From: JAFGMQ01 sp036733345
GTDB lineage: Bacteria > Desulfobacterota > DSM-4660 > Desulfatiglandales > Desulfatiglandaceae
Assembly (NCBI GenBank): GCA_036733345.1
Contig: DAINAR010000026.1
Coordinates: 1 to 45,292 of the forward strand
Length of the DNA stretch: 45,292 bases
Reading direction: 5' to 3'
The position numbers and the translations under genes were made by a program. Shown piece by piece: positions 6,504 through 14,981 of this stretch. Each line of letters opens with the position of its first letter. The first letter of the stretch is position 1. The notes beneath the pieces were generated by a model. It ran no database searches, was not told the DNA's origin, and saw only the letters and a program-made list of their open reading frames with translations.

Positions 6504-7328
6504 ATGTGGGAATACTCGGATAAACTTAAAAACCATTTTCTCAACCCCAGAAACGCAGGAGAAATTGAAGACGCTAATGCAGTTGGTGAAGTGGGTTCAA
6601 TGGCCTGCGGGGATGCCCTGAAGCTCATGATGAAAGTGGATGAAAACGGTAAAATTCAGGATGCGAAATTTCAGACATTCGGTTGTGCCAGCGCTATAGC
6701 CTCCGCCTCCGCACTTACGGAGATGCTGAAGGGAAAAACCATAGAAGAGGCTGAGAAAATAACCAATCAGGATATTGCAGACTTTCTTGGGGGACTTCCC
6801 AAAGAAAAAATGCATTGCTCTGTTCTCGGCCAGCAGGTTCTGGAACAGGCTATTTCAAGATATAAGGGGGAGGCCCCAAAGGAGCAGGAAGGAAAAATTG
6901 TCTGCGAATGCTTTGGTGTGACAGACCTTGAAATTGAGAAAGCAATTAAAGAAAACAAACTGACCACGATTGAAGAGGTAACCAACTATACCAAGGCAGG
7001 GGGTGGCTGCGAGAGCTGCCATGAAGTTATCAGTAAGATCATTGCCAGTGTCTGGGCTGAAGTATTTCCTGTCATTAAACCAAGGCTTTCAAACATACAG
7101 AAGATCAGAATGATTGAGGAGACAATAGACCGGGAAATCCGGCCTTCCCTTCAGCATGACGGAGGCGATATTGAACTTATCGATGTGATCGGGAATCGTG
7201 TTTTAGTCGCAAAACGTGGAACATGTGCTGTATGCAAGGCCTCCCAGCAAACGCTTAAGAACTTTGTTGAGTTAAAGCTCCGCGAACTTGTCTCGCCCGA
7301 TCTCGTGGTTGAAGAGGTGCCGGAATGA
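6504..7328 (+). CDS. nifU: NifU-type Fe-S cluster scaffold protein
   Basis: A three-domain NifU of 274 residues. The IscU-like N-terminus carries cluster ligands Cys35 (MACGDA), Cys61 (FGCASA) and Cys105 (MHCSVL). The central BFD-like [2Fe-2S] domain has Cys134, Cys136, Cys169 and Cys172 (VCECFG and GGGCESCH). The C-terminal NifU domain has CxxC at Cys241/Cys244 (GTCAVC). It assembles Fe-S clusters from sulfur supplied by the cysteine desulfurase encoded next, which overlaps it by four bases. ATG 6504 is chosen over an upstream in-frame ATG because AAGGAG lies at the right distance. With no nitrogenase genes nearby, it probably serves general Fe-S assembly, for example of the ferredoxin-rich enzyme downstream. 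Confidence 0.95.
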   Translation: MWEYSDKLKNHFLNPRNAGEIEDANAVGEVGSMACGDALKLMMKVDENGKIQDAKFQTFGCASAIASASALTEMLKGKTIEEAEKITNQDIADFLGGLPKEKMHCSVLGQQVLEQAISRYKGEAPKEQEGKIVCECFGVTDLEIEKAIKENKLTTIEEVTNYTKAGGGCESCHEVISKIIASVWAEVFPVIKPRLSNIQKIRMIEETIDREIRPSLQHDGGDIELIDVIGNRVLVAKRGTCAVCKASQQTLKNFVELKLRELVSPDLVVEEVPE

Positions 7329-8494
7329 AAACGATCTATCTTGACAACAATGCCACCACTCAGGTCGCACCCGAAGTACTTGAAGAGATGCTCCCTTATT
7401 TTTATGACCTTTACGGAAATCCTTCGAGCGCCCATAAATTCGGCGGTCAGATCGCGAGGAAAATTAATAATGCAAGGGACCAGGTAAGTTCTATCCTTGG
7501 CGCTTCTCCTGAAGAAATCATTTTTACAAGCTGCGGTTCTGAAAGTGACAATACGGCCATAATGTCTGCCTTAAATATTGAAAAGGAAAAGATGCATATT
7601 ATCACGAGCAGAGTGGAGCACCCGGCAGTAAAGGCCCTTTGCAGCCATCTTTCCAAAAAGGGTTACAGAATCACGGAGATTCCTGTAGACAGGGAAGGCA
7701 GGTTTGATATGGATAAATACAGTGAGAGCCTTACTACGGACACAGCCATTGTCAGTCTCATGTGGGCCAACAATGAAACAGGGGTGATTTTCCCTGTTGA
7801 GGAGGCGGCTCAGATGGCAAAAGACAGAGGCATTATCTTTCATACCGATGCAGTGCAGGCAGTCGGGAAGATCCCCATTAATCTCAAGAACAGCTCCATT
7901 GACATGCTTTCTCTTTCCGGGCATAAACTTCATGCACCCAAGGGCATTGGTGTGTTGTACGTGAGAAAAGGGACCAAATTTTCCCCTTTTATTATAGGAG
8001 GCCACCAGGAAAGGGGCCGCCGGGGCGGAACGGAAAACACCGCAGGCATCATCGGTTTAGGCAAGGCTTGTGAGCTTGCGGGAAATAACGTTAATGTTGA
8101 AAAAACACGGGTTAAAGATCTCAGGGACAAGCTCGAAAAGGGTATTCTTTCAGTTATTCCAAACAGCTGCGTAAATGGCGGTGAAGCTGACCGACTTCCC
8201 AACACAAGCAATATCAGCTTTGAATTTGTTGAGGGAGAGGCAATCCTGCTTCTCATGGATGAATTCGGGGTCTGTGCATCGTCCGGATCAGCCTGCACAT
8301 CGGGCTCTCTCCAGCCCTCTCATGTTCTTCGAGCGATGGGCGTTCCATTCACAATGGCCCACGGTTCCATAAGATTCAGCCTGAGTATTTATAATACTGA
8401 GGAGGAGATTGATTTTGTCCTTGAAAAAATTCCACCGATAATTGAAAGGCTCAGGAGCTTTTCACCTTTCTGGAAAAAGGAGGCCCGTGCCTGA
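7325..8494 (+). CDS. nifS: Cysteine desulfurase (NifS/IscS family)
   Basis: PLP enzyme (389 aa) that converts cysteine to alanine and donates the sulfur to NifU. Key features are YLDNNATT at the N-terminus, the HP motif (EHPAVKA), the PLP lysine Lys201 in LSGHKLHAPKG, and the mobile-loop catalytic Cys324 in ASSGSACTSG. Length and loop fit group I desulfurases of the NifS subtype. It overlaps nifU by ATGA, so the two are translationally coupled. About 210 bases without a clear terminator follow before the 2-oxoacid oxidoreductase operon, so read-through is possible. Confidence 0.95.
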   Translation: MKTIYLDNNATTQVAPEVLEEMLPYFYDLYGNPSSAHKFGGQIARKINNARDQVSSILGASPEEIIFTSCGSESDNTAIMSALNIEKEKMHIITSRVEHPAVKALCSHLSKKGYRITEIPVDREGRFDMDKYSESLTTDTAIVSLMWANNETGVIFPVEEAAQMAKDRGIIFHTDAVQAVGKIPINLKNSSIDMLSLSGHKLHAPKGIGVLYVRKGTKFSPFIIGGHQERGRRGGTENTAGIIGLGKACELAGNNVNVEKTRVKDLRDKLEKGILSVIPNSCVNGGEADRLPNTSNISFEFVEGEAILLLMDEFGVCASSGSACTSGSLQPSHVLRAMGVPFTMAHGSIRFSLSIYNTEEEIDFVLEKIPPIIERLRSFSPFWKKEARA

Positions 8495-8705
8495 AAATAT
8501 ATTCATGTACATTTATTTCATTATCCTTCTTAACTTTTCAATAATGAGATATTGTGATAAGAATATAACTCAACATTAAAAAATGCCATGCCTGTAAATT
8601 GGGCAGATTATTTAATAAATGTATATCTAAATAATATGTTGTATAACTAATAATAAAAAATCCCGGATTTAACCACTTGAGGGGATTAAAATATCAGGCA
8701 CTTCA

Positions 8706-9848
8706 ATGGCATATAAAGAAATTGACAGTATCCTTCCCCCCGGGAATTATTATTTTTCCGGTAATGCGGCAGCAGCCGAGGGTGCAATAGCAGCTGGCTG
8801 CCGTTATTATGCAGGGTATCCAATCACACCTTCCAGCGAGATCATGGAACGCATTTCAGTACGCTTCCCTGAAGTCGAGGGGGCATTCATACAGATGGAA
8901 GATGAAATAGCCTCGATCTGTTCTGTAATAGGGGCATCCTGGGCCGGGGCCAAGGCCATGACTGCCACTTCCGGGCCTGGCTTCAGCCTTATGCAGGAGG
9001 CAATCGGATATGCCGCCCTTACGGAGACCCCCCTTGTTATAATGGATGTCCAGCGCGCCGGCCCGGGCACCGGCCAGGCAACACGTGTGGGAAGCGGGGA
9101 TTTGATGCAGGCCAAATGGGGTTCTCATGGTGATTATCAGCCAATCGCCCTCTCCCCATGGTCGGTGCAGGAAATGTATGACCACTCCATTTTAGCATTC
9201 AATCTTGCGGAGCAGTATAGAACCCCCGTGTTCCTTATGGGAGATGAAGCCATCGGCCACCTGATGGAACGGGTAGATGTAAAACCCAGGCTCAAGGTCT
9301 GGAACCGTTTTAAACTGCCGGCCGCGCCTCCATTCGGAACTGATCAGGATGACGGAGTCCCTCCCATGCCGGCCTTTGGAGAAGGACAGCGGCTGCTGGT
9401 AACCGGTTCCACACATAATGAGTGGGGCATCCGCAAGACCGATGACGGGAAGGTTCACGCCAGGCTGGTCGATCGGATAAATAATAAGGTATTCAATAAT
9501 CGTGAAAAGATAATCCAGACAGAGGGGCATTACCTTGATGATGCCGAAGTGGTAGTTGTGGCTTACGGATTTACAGCCAGAAGCGCTATCTTCGCCGTTG
9601 ATCAGATTCGAGAGGAGGGTCATAGAGCCGGCCTTCTGAGGCTGAAAACCATCTGGCCCTTTGCTGACCATCTTATTGAAAAAATAGGCGCAGGAGTTAA
9701 ATGCATGCTCGTACCGGAGATGAACCGGGGACAGATCAAGGGCGAGGTCATGAAATATGCTGAATGTGATGTGATGCCATACAATCAGACCGATGGCGAG
9801 ATTATTCATCCGGATACCATCATTCGGGATTTGAGGAGGCTATTCTAA
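8706..9848 (+). CDS. korA: 2-oxoacid:ferredoxin oxidoreductase, alpha subunit (KorA/VorB type)
   Basis: A 380-residue subunit with fused pyrimidine-binding (domain I) and domain II folds. The N-terminus reads FSGNAAAAEGAIAAGCRYYAGYPITPSSE, typical of KorA/VorB. The conserved EDEIASI (with the glutamate that contacts TPP) and TSGPGFSLMQEAIGYA follow. The complex oxidatively decarboxylates a 2-oxoacid to an acyl-CoA and reduces ferredoxin. Substrate choice (2-oxoglutarate versus branched-chain 2-oxoacids) cannot be read from the sequence; the nearby Leu-type dehydrogenase favours the latter. The stop overlaps the next start as TAATG. The ribosome site is weak. Confidence 0.93.
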   Translation: MAYKEIDSILPPGNYYFSGNAAAAEGAIAAGCRYYAGYPITPSSEIMERISVRFPEVEGAFIQMEDEIASICSVIGASWAGAKAMTATSGPGFSLMQEAIGYAALTETPLVIMDVQRAGPGTGQATRVGSGDLMQAKWGSHGDYQPIALSPWSVQEMYDHSILAFNLAEQYRTPVFLMGDEAIGHLMERVDVKPRLKVWNRFKLPAAPPFGTDQDDGVPPMPAFGEGQRLLVTGSTHNEWGIRKTDDGKVHARLVDRINNKVFNNREKIIQTEGHYLDDAEVVVVAYGFTARSAIFAVDQIREEGHRAGLLRLKTIWPFADHLIEKIGAGVKCMLVPEMNRGQIKGEVMKYAECDVMPYNQTDGEIIHPDTIIRDLRRLF

Positions 9849-10615
9849 TGGCCAGGGATCTGGAGCAGTATCTGCGCCCTGAGATAAAGTCAACACCCTT
9901 TTGCCCGGGCTGCGGTCATGGAATCCTGATGAACCTCCTGCTGCGTGCACTTGATGACCTGAAGGTCGATATGAAAAATATGCTTTTTGTATCAGGCATC
10001 GGGTGCGCTGCCTGGATTCCGAGTCCCAATTTCAATGCCGATACCCTCCATACCCTGCACGGCAGGGCATTGGCCTTTGCCACCGGGGTAAAAATCTTTA
10101 ATCCCGGGCTTAATGTCATGGTTGTCAGCGGCGATGGTGATCTTACCTCGATCGGGGGCAATCATCTTATTCATGCTGCACGCAGAAACCTTGATATTAC
10201 AGTAATCTGCGCCAACAACATGATCTACGGTATGACCGGAGGCCAGGCAGCCTCAACCTCTCCTCTGGGAGCCTTAACCGCAACTACCGTCAAAGGGAAT
10301 ATTTACAGGCCCTTTGACCTCTGCGAACTTGTCAAGGGAGCGGGAGCAGCATATGTAGCCCGATATTCAGTTACCCAGCCGGTAGCCCTTATGGAAGCGT
10401 TTAAAACGGCATTCAGGGTTGATGCCTTTTCTTTTGTGGAAGTACTGTCTCCCTGCCCTACCCAGTTCGGCCGCCGTAACAGCTGTGATACGCCACTCGA
10501 TATGATAGGGATGCTTCAGGGAAAGTGCATCTCAAGGGAGGAGGCAGCTTTGTTGAGCAAGGAAGACCTTAAAAACAGGATTATTACCGGAGAATTCTGG
10601 AATGAAAAAGGTTAG
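9848..10615 (+). CDS. korB: 2-oxoacid:ferredoxin oxidoreductase, beta (TPP) subunit
   Basis: A 255-residue TPP-binding subunit. CPGCGHG near residues 19-25 and GIGCAAW provide cysteines expected for the proximal [4Fe-4S] cluster. SGDGDLTSIGGNHLIHAARRN with CANNMIYGMTGGQ forms the GDG-to-NN TPP/Mg motif. The short length without a C-terminal extension matches Kor/Vor rather than the longer Por type. It is translationally coupled to korA (TAATG) and overlaps the gamma-subunit gene by 14 bases. Confidence 0.93.
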   Translation: MARDLEQYLRPEIKSTPFCPGCGHGILMNLLLRALDDLKVDMKNMLFVSGIGCAAWIPSPNFNADTLHTLHGRALAFATGVKIFNPGLNVMVVSGDGDLTSIGGNHLIHAARRNLDITVICANNMIYGMTGGQAASTSPLGALTATTVKGNIYRPFDLCELVKGAGAAYVARYSVTQPVALMEAFKTAFRVDAFSFVEVLSPCPTQFGRRNSCDTPLDMIGMLQGKCISREEAALLSKEDLKNRIITGEFWNEKG

Positions 10616-11159
10616 TCAAATTCGAATAGCCGGGTTTGGCGGACAGGGAGTTGTCCTTATCGGCACTATTCTGGGTCACGCAGCAATCAACGACGGTAAC
10701 TGGGTCTCAGGTTCCAATGCCTATGGAGCACAGGCCAGAGGCGGTTCAGCCAGATCAGAGGTGGTAATTGCGCGGCAGCCTATCAGATTTCCCCATGTCA
10801 TGAAGGCCGATATTCTCATTGTCATGTCCCAGTCTGCTTACGACCAGTCCATTTCGGATCTGAGCAGTTCCAATGCCATCGTAATCTATGATAATATGCT
10901 GATAAGGCCAGGGGACTTGCCTTATGTTACCCAGTATCCTGTTCCCGCTACTGATACGGCCCTTAAAATTTATGACAGCAGCCAGGTGGCCAATATGATT
11001 ATCCTCGGCGCCGCTGTTTTCATCACGCGGATCGTAAGTCCGGAAGCGGTTGAATCTGCTGTCAGGGAAGATGTTTCAGCGCGTTTCACGGAACATGACC
11101 TGAAGGCCTTCCACACCGGCTGTGATCTGGGCCGGGAATTAATTTCAGGGAGAGAATAA
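10602..11159 (+). CDS. korC: 2-oxoacid:ferredoxin oxidoreductase, gamma subunit
   Basis: A 185-residue subunit with the gamma-domain signature IAGFGGQGVVLIGTILGHAA at its N-terminus, followed by YGAQARGGSARSEVVI, the conserved loop that contacts CoA in this family. It completes the catalytic KorABC core. The start ATG 10602 lies inside korB and has GGAG at a fitting distance. Its stop is followed after one base by the TTG start of the flavoprotein gene. Confidence 0.93.
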   Translation: MKKVSQIRIAGFGGQGVVLIGTILGHAAINDGNWVSGSNAYGAQARGGSARSEVVIARQPIRFPHVMKADILIVMSQSAYDQSISDLSSSNAIVIYDNMLIRPGDLPYVTQYPVPATDTALKIYDSSQVANMIILGAAVFITRIVSPEAVESAVREDVSARFTEHDLKAFHTGCDLGRELISGRE

Positions 11160-11160
11160 G

Positions 11161-12564
11161 TTGGCTATAGAAGGGCGAACACACAGGCCTGTGGTCAACC
11201 ATGAAATCTGTCAGCAATGTCGTATCTGTCTCAAGGAATGCCCGGCAGAGATTATTCCTGAATACCGCAGGGATCCGGAAACCGTTCGGGGCTATATCTA
11301 TGGTCTGGAACGGTGGAAAGACAGGCAGGGCATAGCCCCCTGCACTGCTGCCTGCCCTGTTGGCCAGAAGGCGCGCGATTATATCGGTCTTCTGGCACGA
11401 GGTCAGATTAGTGAAGCACTGGCCTTGATAAGACAGGATAATCCTCTTCCGAGTGTCTGTGCCTATATCTGTTACCATCCCTGCGAAGAGGCATGTCTGC
11501 GGGGAACATGGGAAAAGCCGGTCGCTATCCGCGAGTTGAAACGCTTTGCCGTTCAATATGAAATGGACCACCCTTCTGATATTCAGATGATCCTCAAATC
11601 ACGCATGCAGCCTGCCCGGAATCAGGAGGTTCTTGTGGTGGGATCAGGGCCCGCCGGTCTTGCCTGCGCTTATGACCTGGCTCTTGCAGGTTTTAAAGTG
11701 GAAATTCTGGAAGCTCTAAATCAGCCAGGAGGCATGCTTCGTGTGGGAGTTCCCACATTTCGCCTCCCGAGAAGAATCATTGATCACGAAATTACCATGC
11801 TCAGATCATTGGGTATCACCTTTAGCTTTGGCATTCAATTAGGCAGAGATACAGTTCTTGAAAACCTGCAGGCAGAAGGAAACAGGGCCGTGGTTCTGGC
11901 ACTTGGCAACCATCATGCCCTTCCTTTGAATATACATGGAGAAGGCACTAAAGGCGTTTCCGACTGGTTGAGTCTCCTGAGGGACTTTAATATGGGAAAG
12001 GCTGATAAACTTCAAGGCAGGGTGCTTGTCGTCGGAGGAGGCAATGTTGCTGTTGATGTAGCAAGGACCGCCTTGCGCCTGGGTGCCGACGAGGTCCTGG
12101 TCATTTACCGTCGCTCAAGGGATGAAATGCCTGCATCTTCAGAGGAAATTGAAAATGCTGAGAATGAAGGGGTCAAATTCCATTTCCAGGTTGCGCCGTT
12201 GCATATTGAAACCACCCAGGGCAAAGTTGCAGGTCTGACGTGTATCCGGACCAGTCTGGCCGAGCCTGACGAATCGGGCCGCAGAAGGCCGGAGCCTTTG
12301 AATGGATCGGATTTCAGCATAAGCGCCATGCATGTTATTTCAGCAGTAGGCCAGAGAACTGAATTGTCTTTCATGAATAAGACTGCCATATCTTCCCGTG
12401 GAACAATAGTTATCGACGGCAAAGGTCGGATAAGAGATTATCAGGGTATATTCGCAGCGGGAGATGTGGTAACAGGGCCTTCAAGCGTAGTCCAGGCAAT
12501 GGCCTCGGGCAAGGCTGCTGCACGGAACATAATAAGATATTTTAATGAACAACAGGCGATATGA
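11161..12564 (+). CDS. GltD-like FAD/NAD(P) oxidoreductase subunit with N-terminal Fe-S clusters
   Basis: A 467-residue flavoprotein of the glutamate-synthase small-subunit/NfnB/SudA superfamily. An N-terminal single [4Fe-4S] ferredoxin motif (Cys17, 20, 23, 27 in CQQCRICLKECP) precedes the usual GltD Fe-S region (Cys61, 65, 100, 104, 108, 112). The FAD motif VVGSGPAGLACA follows near 159-170, the NAD(P) motif VVGGGNVAVDVART further on, then the RRSRDEMPAS segment and a C-terminal GIFAAGDVV. The start is TTG, with GGGAGAG just upstream and only one base after korC. Its place inside a Kor operon suggests it passes electrons between the oxidoreductase's ferredoxin and NAD(P)H. That coupling is inferred. 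Confidence 0.88.
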   Translation: MAIEGRTHRPVVNHEICQQCRICLKECPAEIIPEYRRDPETVRGYIYGLERWKDRQGIAPCTAACPVGQKARDYIGLLARGQISEALALIRQDNPLPSVCAYICYHPCEEACLRGTWEKPVAIRELKRFAVQYEMDHPSDIQMILKSRMQPARNQEVLVVGSGPAGLACAYDLALAGFKVEILEALNQPGGMLRVGVPTFRLPRRIIDHEITMLRSLGITFSFGIQLGRDTVLENLQAEGNRAVVLALGNHHALPLNIHGEGTKGVSDWLSLLRDFNMGKADKLQGRVLVVGGGNVAVDVARTALRLGADEVLVIYRRSRDEMPASSEEIENAENEGVKFHFQVAPLHIETTQGKVAGLTCIRTSLAEPDESGRRRPEPLNGSDFSISAMHVISAVGQRTELSFMNKTAISSRGTIVIDGKGRIRDYQGIFAAGDVVTGPSSVVQAMASGKAAARNIIRYFNEQQAI

Positions 12565-12863
12565 AAAAAAACTTAAATCTCCACTGCACTCGTTATAACC
12601 AGATCAGCACAATCCCTTCAAATCTGGAAGCTGCTAAAAAAGCTCCGATGTCCCAGAAGGAAGCCGTCAGGGAAGCCCTCCGCTGCCTTGGCTCCTGCAC
12701 ATGCGAGGCCTGCGATTTATGTCGTTTCATGTGTCCTGATCTTGCTATTACAAGGGACAGTGAGAGCGGAGCAATTGTTATCGATCTTGACTACTGTAAA
12801 GGATGCGGCATCTGTACCCTGATTTGCCCCAAAGGTGCCATAACGATGGTCAAGGAAGGTTAA
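12561..12863 (+). CDS. korD: Ferredoxin-like delta subunit, 2x[4Fe-4S]
   Basis: A 100-residue protein with two complete CxxCxxCxxxCP motifs: Cys48, 51, 54, 58 (CEACDLCRFMCP) and Cys79, 82, 85, 89 (CKGCGICTLICP). It fits the delta subunit that collects electrons from KorABC. The roughly 45-residue N-terminal extension is longer than in plain ferredoxins and carries extra cysteines (Cys9, 42, 46) of unknown role. It overlaps the flavoprotein gene by four bases and closes the operon. The convergent CoA-transferase gene ends ten bases away with no obvious terminator between. Confidence 0.88.
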   Translation: MKKNLNLHCTRYNQISTIPSNLEAAKKAPMSQKEAVREALRCLGSCTCEACDLCRFMCPDLAITRDSESGAIVIDLDYCKGCGICTLICPKGAITMVKEG

Positions 12864-12873
12864 CCCCTCTTAC

Positions 12874-14880
12874 TCAACCTGCGTTTAACGACTTTCGTGC
12901 CTCTTCCCTGCTTTCATAAATATGAGGAGCCACACCCCGCTTCTCGAGTTCATCACCGAGCTTCATTCTCAGGAAAGTGCTCGTCGTATAACGTGTGACG
13001 CTTTCGTAGAATCCCGCCGCATATTTCACCATTTCCACGTATTCGTCTACCAGGTGAGGAGCGACATTGAAGTTATCATAGTTGGCAATGGTATGGACCT
13101 TTTTTCCAAGAGGTTTCAGTATCCGCTCAACCAGCTCTTTCATCTTTTGAACTTCTTCACTGCTCTTCACATAATAGTTTTCAAGATTGATGAAGAAGAC
13201 ATTATCCGCTTCCTGGTAAGTAAAACGCTCCTCCAGAGGAATTGTAAGAAGGTCTTCTTTAATACCCATGGGCGGGAGCCGGAATATTCTTGAATCCATG
13301 AGCTTGGGTGGCCTGCGCATGACAGGCTTGAAATCCATGAGTGCAAGGATCTGTGTTTCGAGATCTATACCCGGAGCGATTTCAATAAGCTCCAGACCTT
13401 CTTCGCACAGAGAGAAGACACAACGCTCTGTTATATAAAGCACTGTCTGCTGGTTGTCTGATGCATATCGGCCACTGAAGGTTTTCTGTTCCACCTGTCG
13501 CACGAACTTTCTCTCCCGTCCTTCCTGATCAATTCGCAATCTGCCGTCTTCCGCAGAAGTCTTGAGCCCTCCGGCCGTAAACATGCCAACAAAGCAGAGT
13601 TTTTTAGCATTCTGGCTGATATCTATAAATCCTCCAGGACCGGTAAAGCGCGGCCCGAACTTACTCACGTTCACATTTCCTTCCTCATCACTCTGAGCCA
13701 TACCCAGAAATGCTATGTCAAGCCCTCCCCCGTTATAGAAGTCAAACTGATATGGCTCATCGATAAGCGCATCGATGTTTATACCTGTACCGAAATTCAA
13801 CCCTCCCATCGGAAGACCGCCAATCATTCCCGATTCCGCCGTCAGTGTCGAGTATTCCAGTATTCGTTCTTCATTGGCCACCTGGGAGACGCCTTCGGGC
13901 ATGCCAATACCAAGGTTAACAATACTGTTCGGCTTCAGTTCGAATGCTGCGCGTCTGACAATTATTTTTCGGGCACTCATCTCCATCGGCGGTATCTCCT
14001 GCATAGGCACCTTGATTTCGCAACTGTATGCCGGGCTGTAGGGCTCGCCAAAGGTCTGCCAGTGATTTTCAGGCCTGGCCACTACAACGCAGTCAACCAG
14101 TATCCCGGGGATCTTTACCTGACGGGCATTGAGGGTCCCACGCTCGGCCGTCCTTTCGACCTGTACGATCACAATCCCTCCGGAATTCCTTGCAGCCATT
14201 GCCATAGCCAGGGCATCAAGGGTGAGGGCCTCCTTTTCCATGGTAATATTACCGTCCGTATCTGCAGTCGTGCCCCTGAGGAAGGCCACATTGATAGGAA
14301 ATGCCTTATAAAACAGATAATCCTTTCCCTCAACATTCATTACTTTAATTAAATCTTCTCCCTGGGATCTGGTTAGTTCATTGAGCTTGCCGCCGTTAAT
14401 CCTGGGATCAATAAAGGTGCCTAGACCGACATGCGTAAGGTTTCCGGGCTTGCCTGCGGCGATGTCCCTGTAGAGTTGAACCAGAGCGCCCATTGGGATG
14501 TTATAGGCGAAAATCTTATTGGCGTTGACCAGTTCTCCAAGCCCTGGTGTAAGCCCGGTATGTCCGCAGATGATTCTTCCGACCAGGCCTTCAATGGCAA
14601 GATGATTCAAGCCCTTGGCCTTTCCATCTCCCTGCCCGGCGGGATACGTCAGTGTCAGATTTCTTGGCCTGCCTGTTTTCAGAAAACGTTCTTTAAGATG
14701 GATGGCAATTTCCTCAGCAAACCCTGCTCCCACAAATCCTGCCGTTACAATCGTGTCGCCATCACGGATAAGATCCACAGCTTCTTCAGCCGTTACAACT
14801 TTCCCCTTTTTCATTCTTGTGGCTCTTATCGGGTCAAGCATCGGATGTTTTATTTGTTTTTCCTGGCTTTTATCAGTCAT
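12874..14880 (-). CDS. Acyl-CoA:carboxylate CoA-transferase with C-terminal extension
   Basis: A family I CoA-transferase of the YdiF/propionate CoA-transferase type, alpha and beta halves fused. The oxyanion-loop region VTAGFVGAGFAEEIA lies near 45-59. The catalytic glutamate is probably Glu349 in LTAESGMIGGLPMGG, and GLDIAFLGMAQSDEEGNVN is conserved. The reaction moves CoA between acyl-CoA and acetate or similar acids through a glutamyl-CoA thioester. At 668 residues it is about 140 longer than ordinary family members (around 520-530). The extra C-terminal domain begins near residue 515 and is helical with many charged residues. AGGAGGAG precedes the ATG. Confidence 0.9.
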   Translation of the reverse strand: MTDKSQEKQIKHPMLDPIRATRMKKGKVVTAEEAVDLIRDGDTIVTAGFVGAGFAEEIAIHLKERFLKTGRPRNLTLTYPAGQGDGKAKGLNHLAIEGLVGRIICGHTGLTPGLGELVNANKIFAYNIPMGALVQLYRDIAAGKPGNLTHVGLGTFIDPRINGGKLNELTRSQGEDLIKVMNVEGKDYLFYKAFPINVAFLRGTTADTDGNITMEKEALTLDALAMAMAARNSGGIVIVQVERTAERGTLNARQVKIPGILVDCVVVARPENHWQTFGEPYSPAYSCEIKVPMQEIPPMEMSARKIIVRRAAFELKPNSIVNLGIGMPEGVSQVANEERILEYSTLTAESGMIGGLPMGGLNFGTGINIDALIDEPYQFDFYNGGGLDIAFLGMAQSDEEGNVNVSKFGPRFTGPGGFIDISQNAKKLCFVGMFTAGGLKTSAEDGRLRIDQEGRERKFVRQVEQKTFSGRYASDNQQTVLYITERCVFSLCEEGLELIEIAPGIDLETQILALMDFKPVMRRPPKLMDSRIFRLPPMGIKEDLLTIPLEERFTYQEADNVFFINLENYYVKSSEEVQKMKELVERILKPLGKKVHTIANYDNFNVAPHLVDEYVEMVKYAAGFYESVTRYTTSTFLRMKLGDELEKRGVAPHIYESREEARKSLNAG

Positions 14881-14981
14881 AGATCAACTCCTCCTGTTTT
14901 CCATTCTTTTGACCAGAAGTCCTGCAGGAATTTATTTTCATCTAATTCCCTAATTTAAACCCTGACCATAGGTAAAACTCA

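Noticed and set aside
6504..8494. Evidence for nitrogen fixation from nifU and nifS
   Set aside because: NifU/NifS-type proteins serve general Fe-S assembly in many anaerobes, and no nitrogenase gene is in the window.
9192..9809. 205-codon minus-strand frame inside korA
   Set aside because: Antisense shadow of a clearly coding gene with continuous family similarity; no ribosome site or family match.
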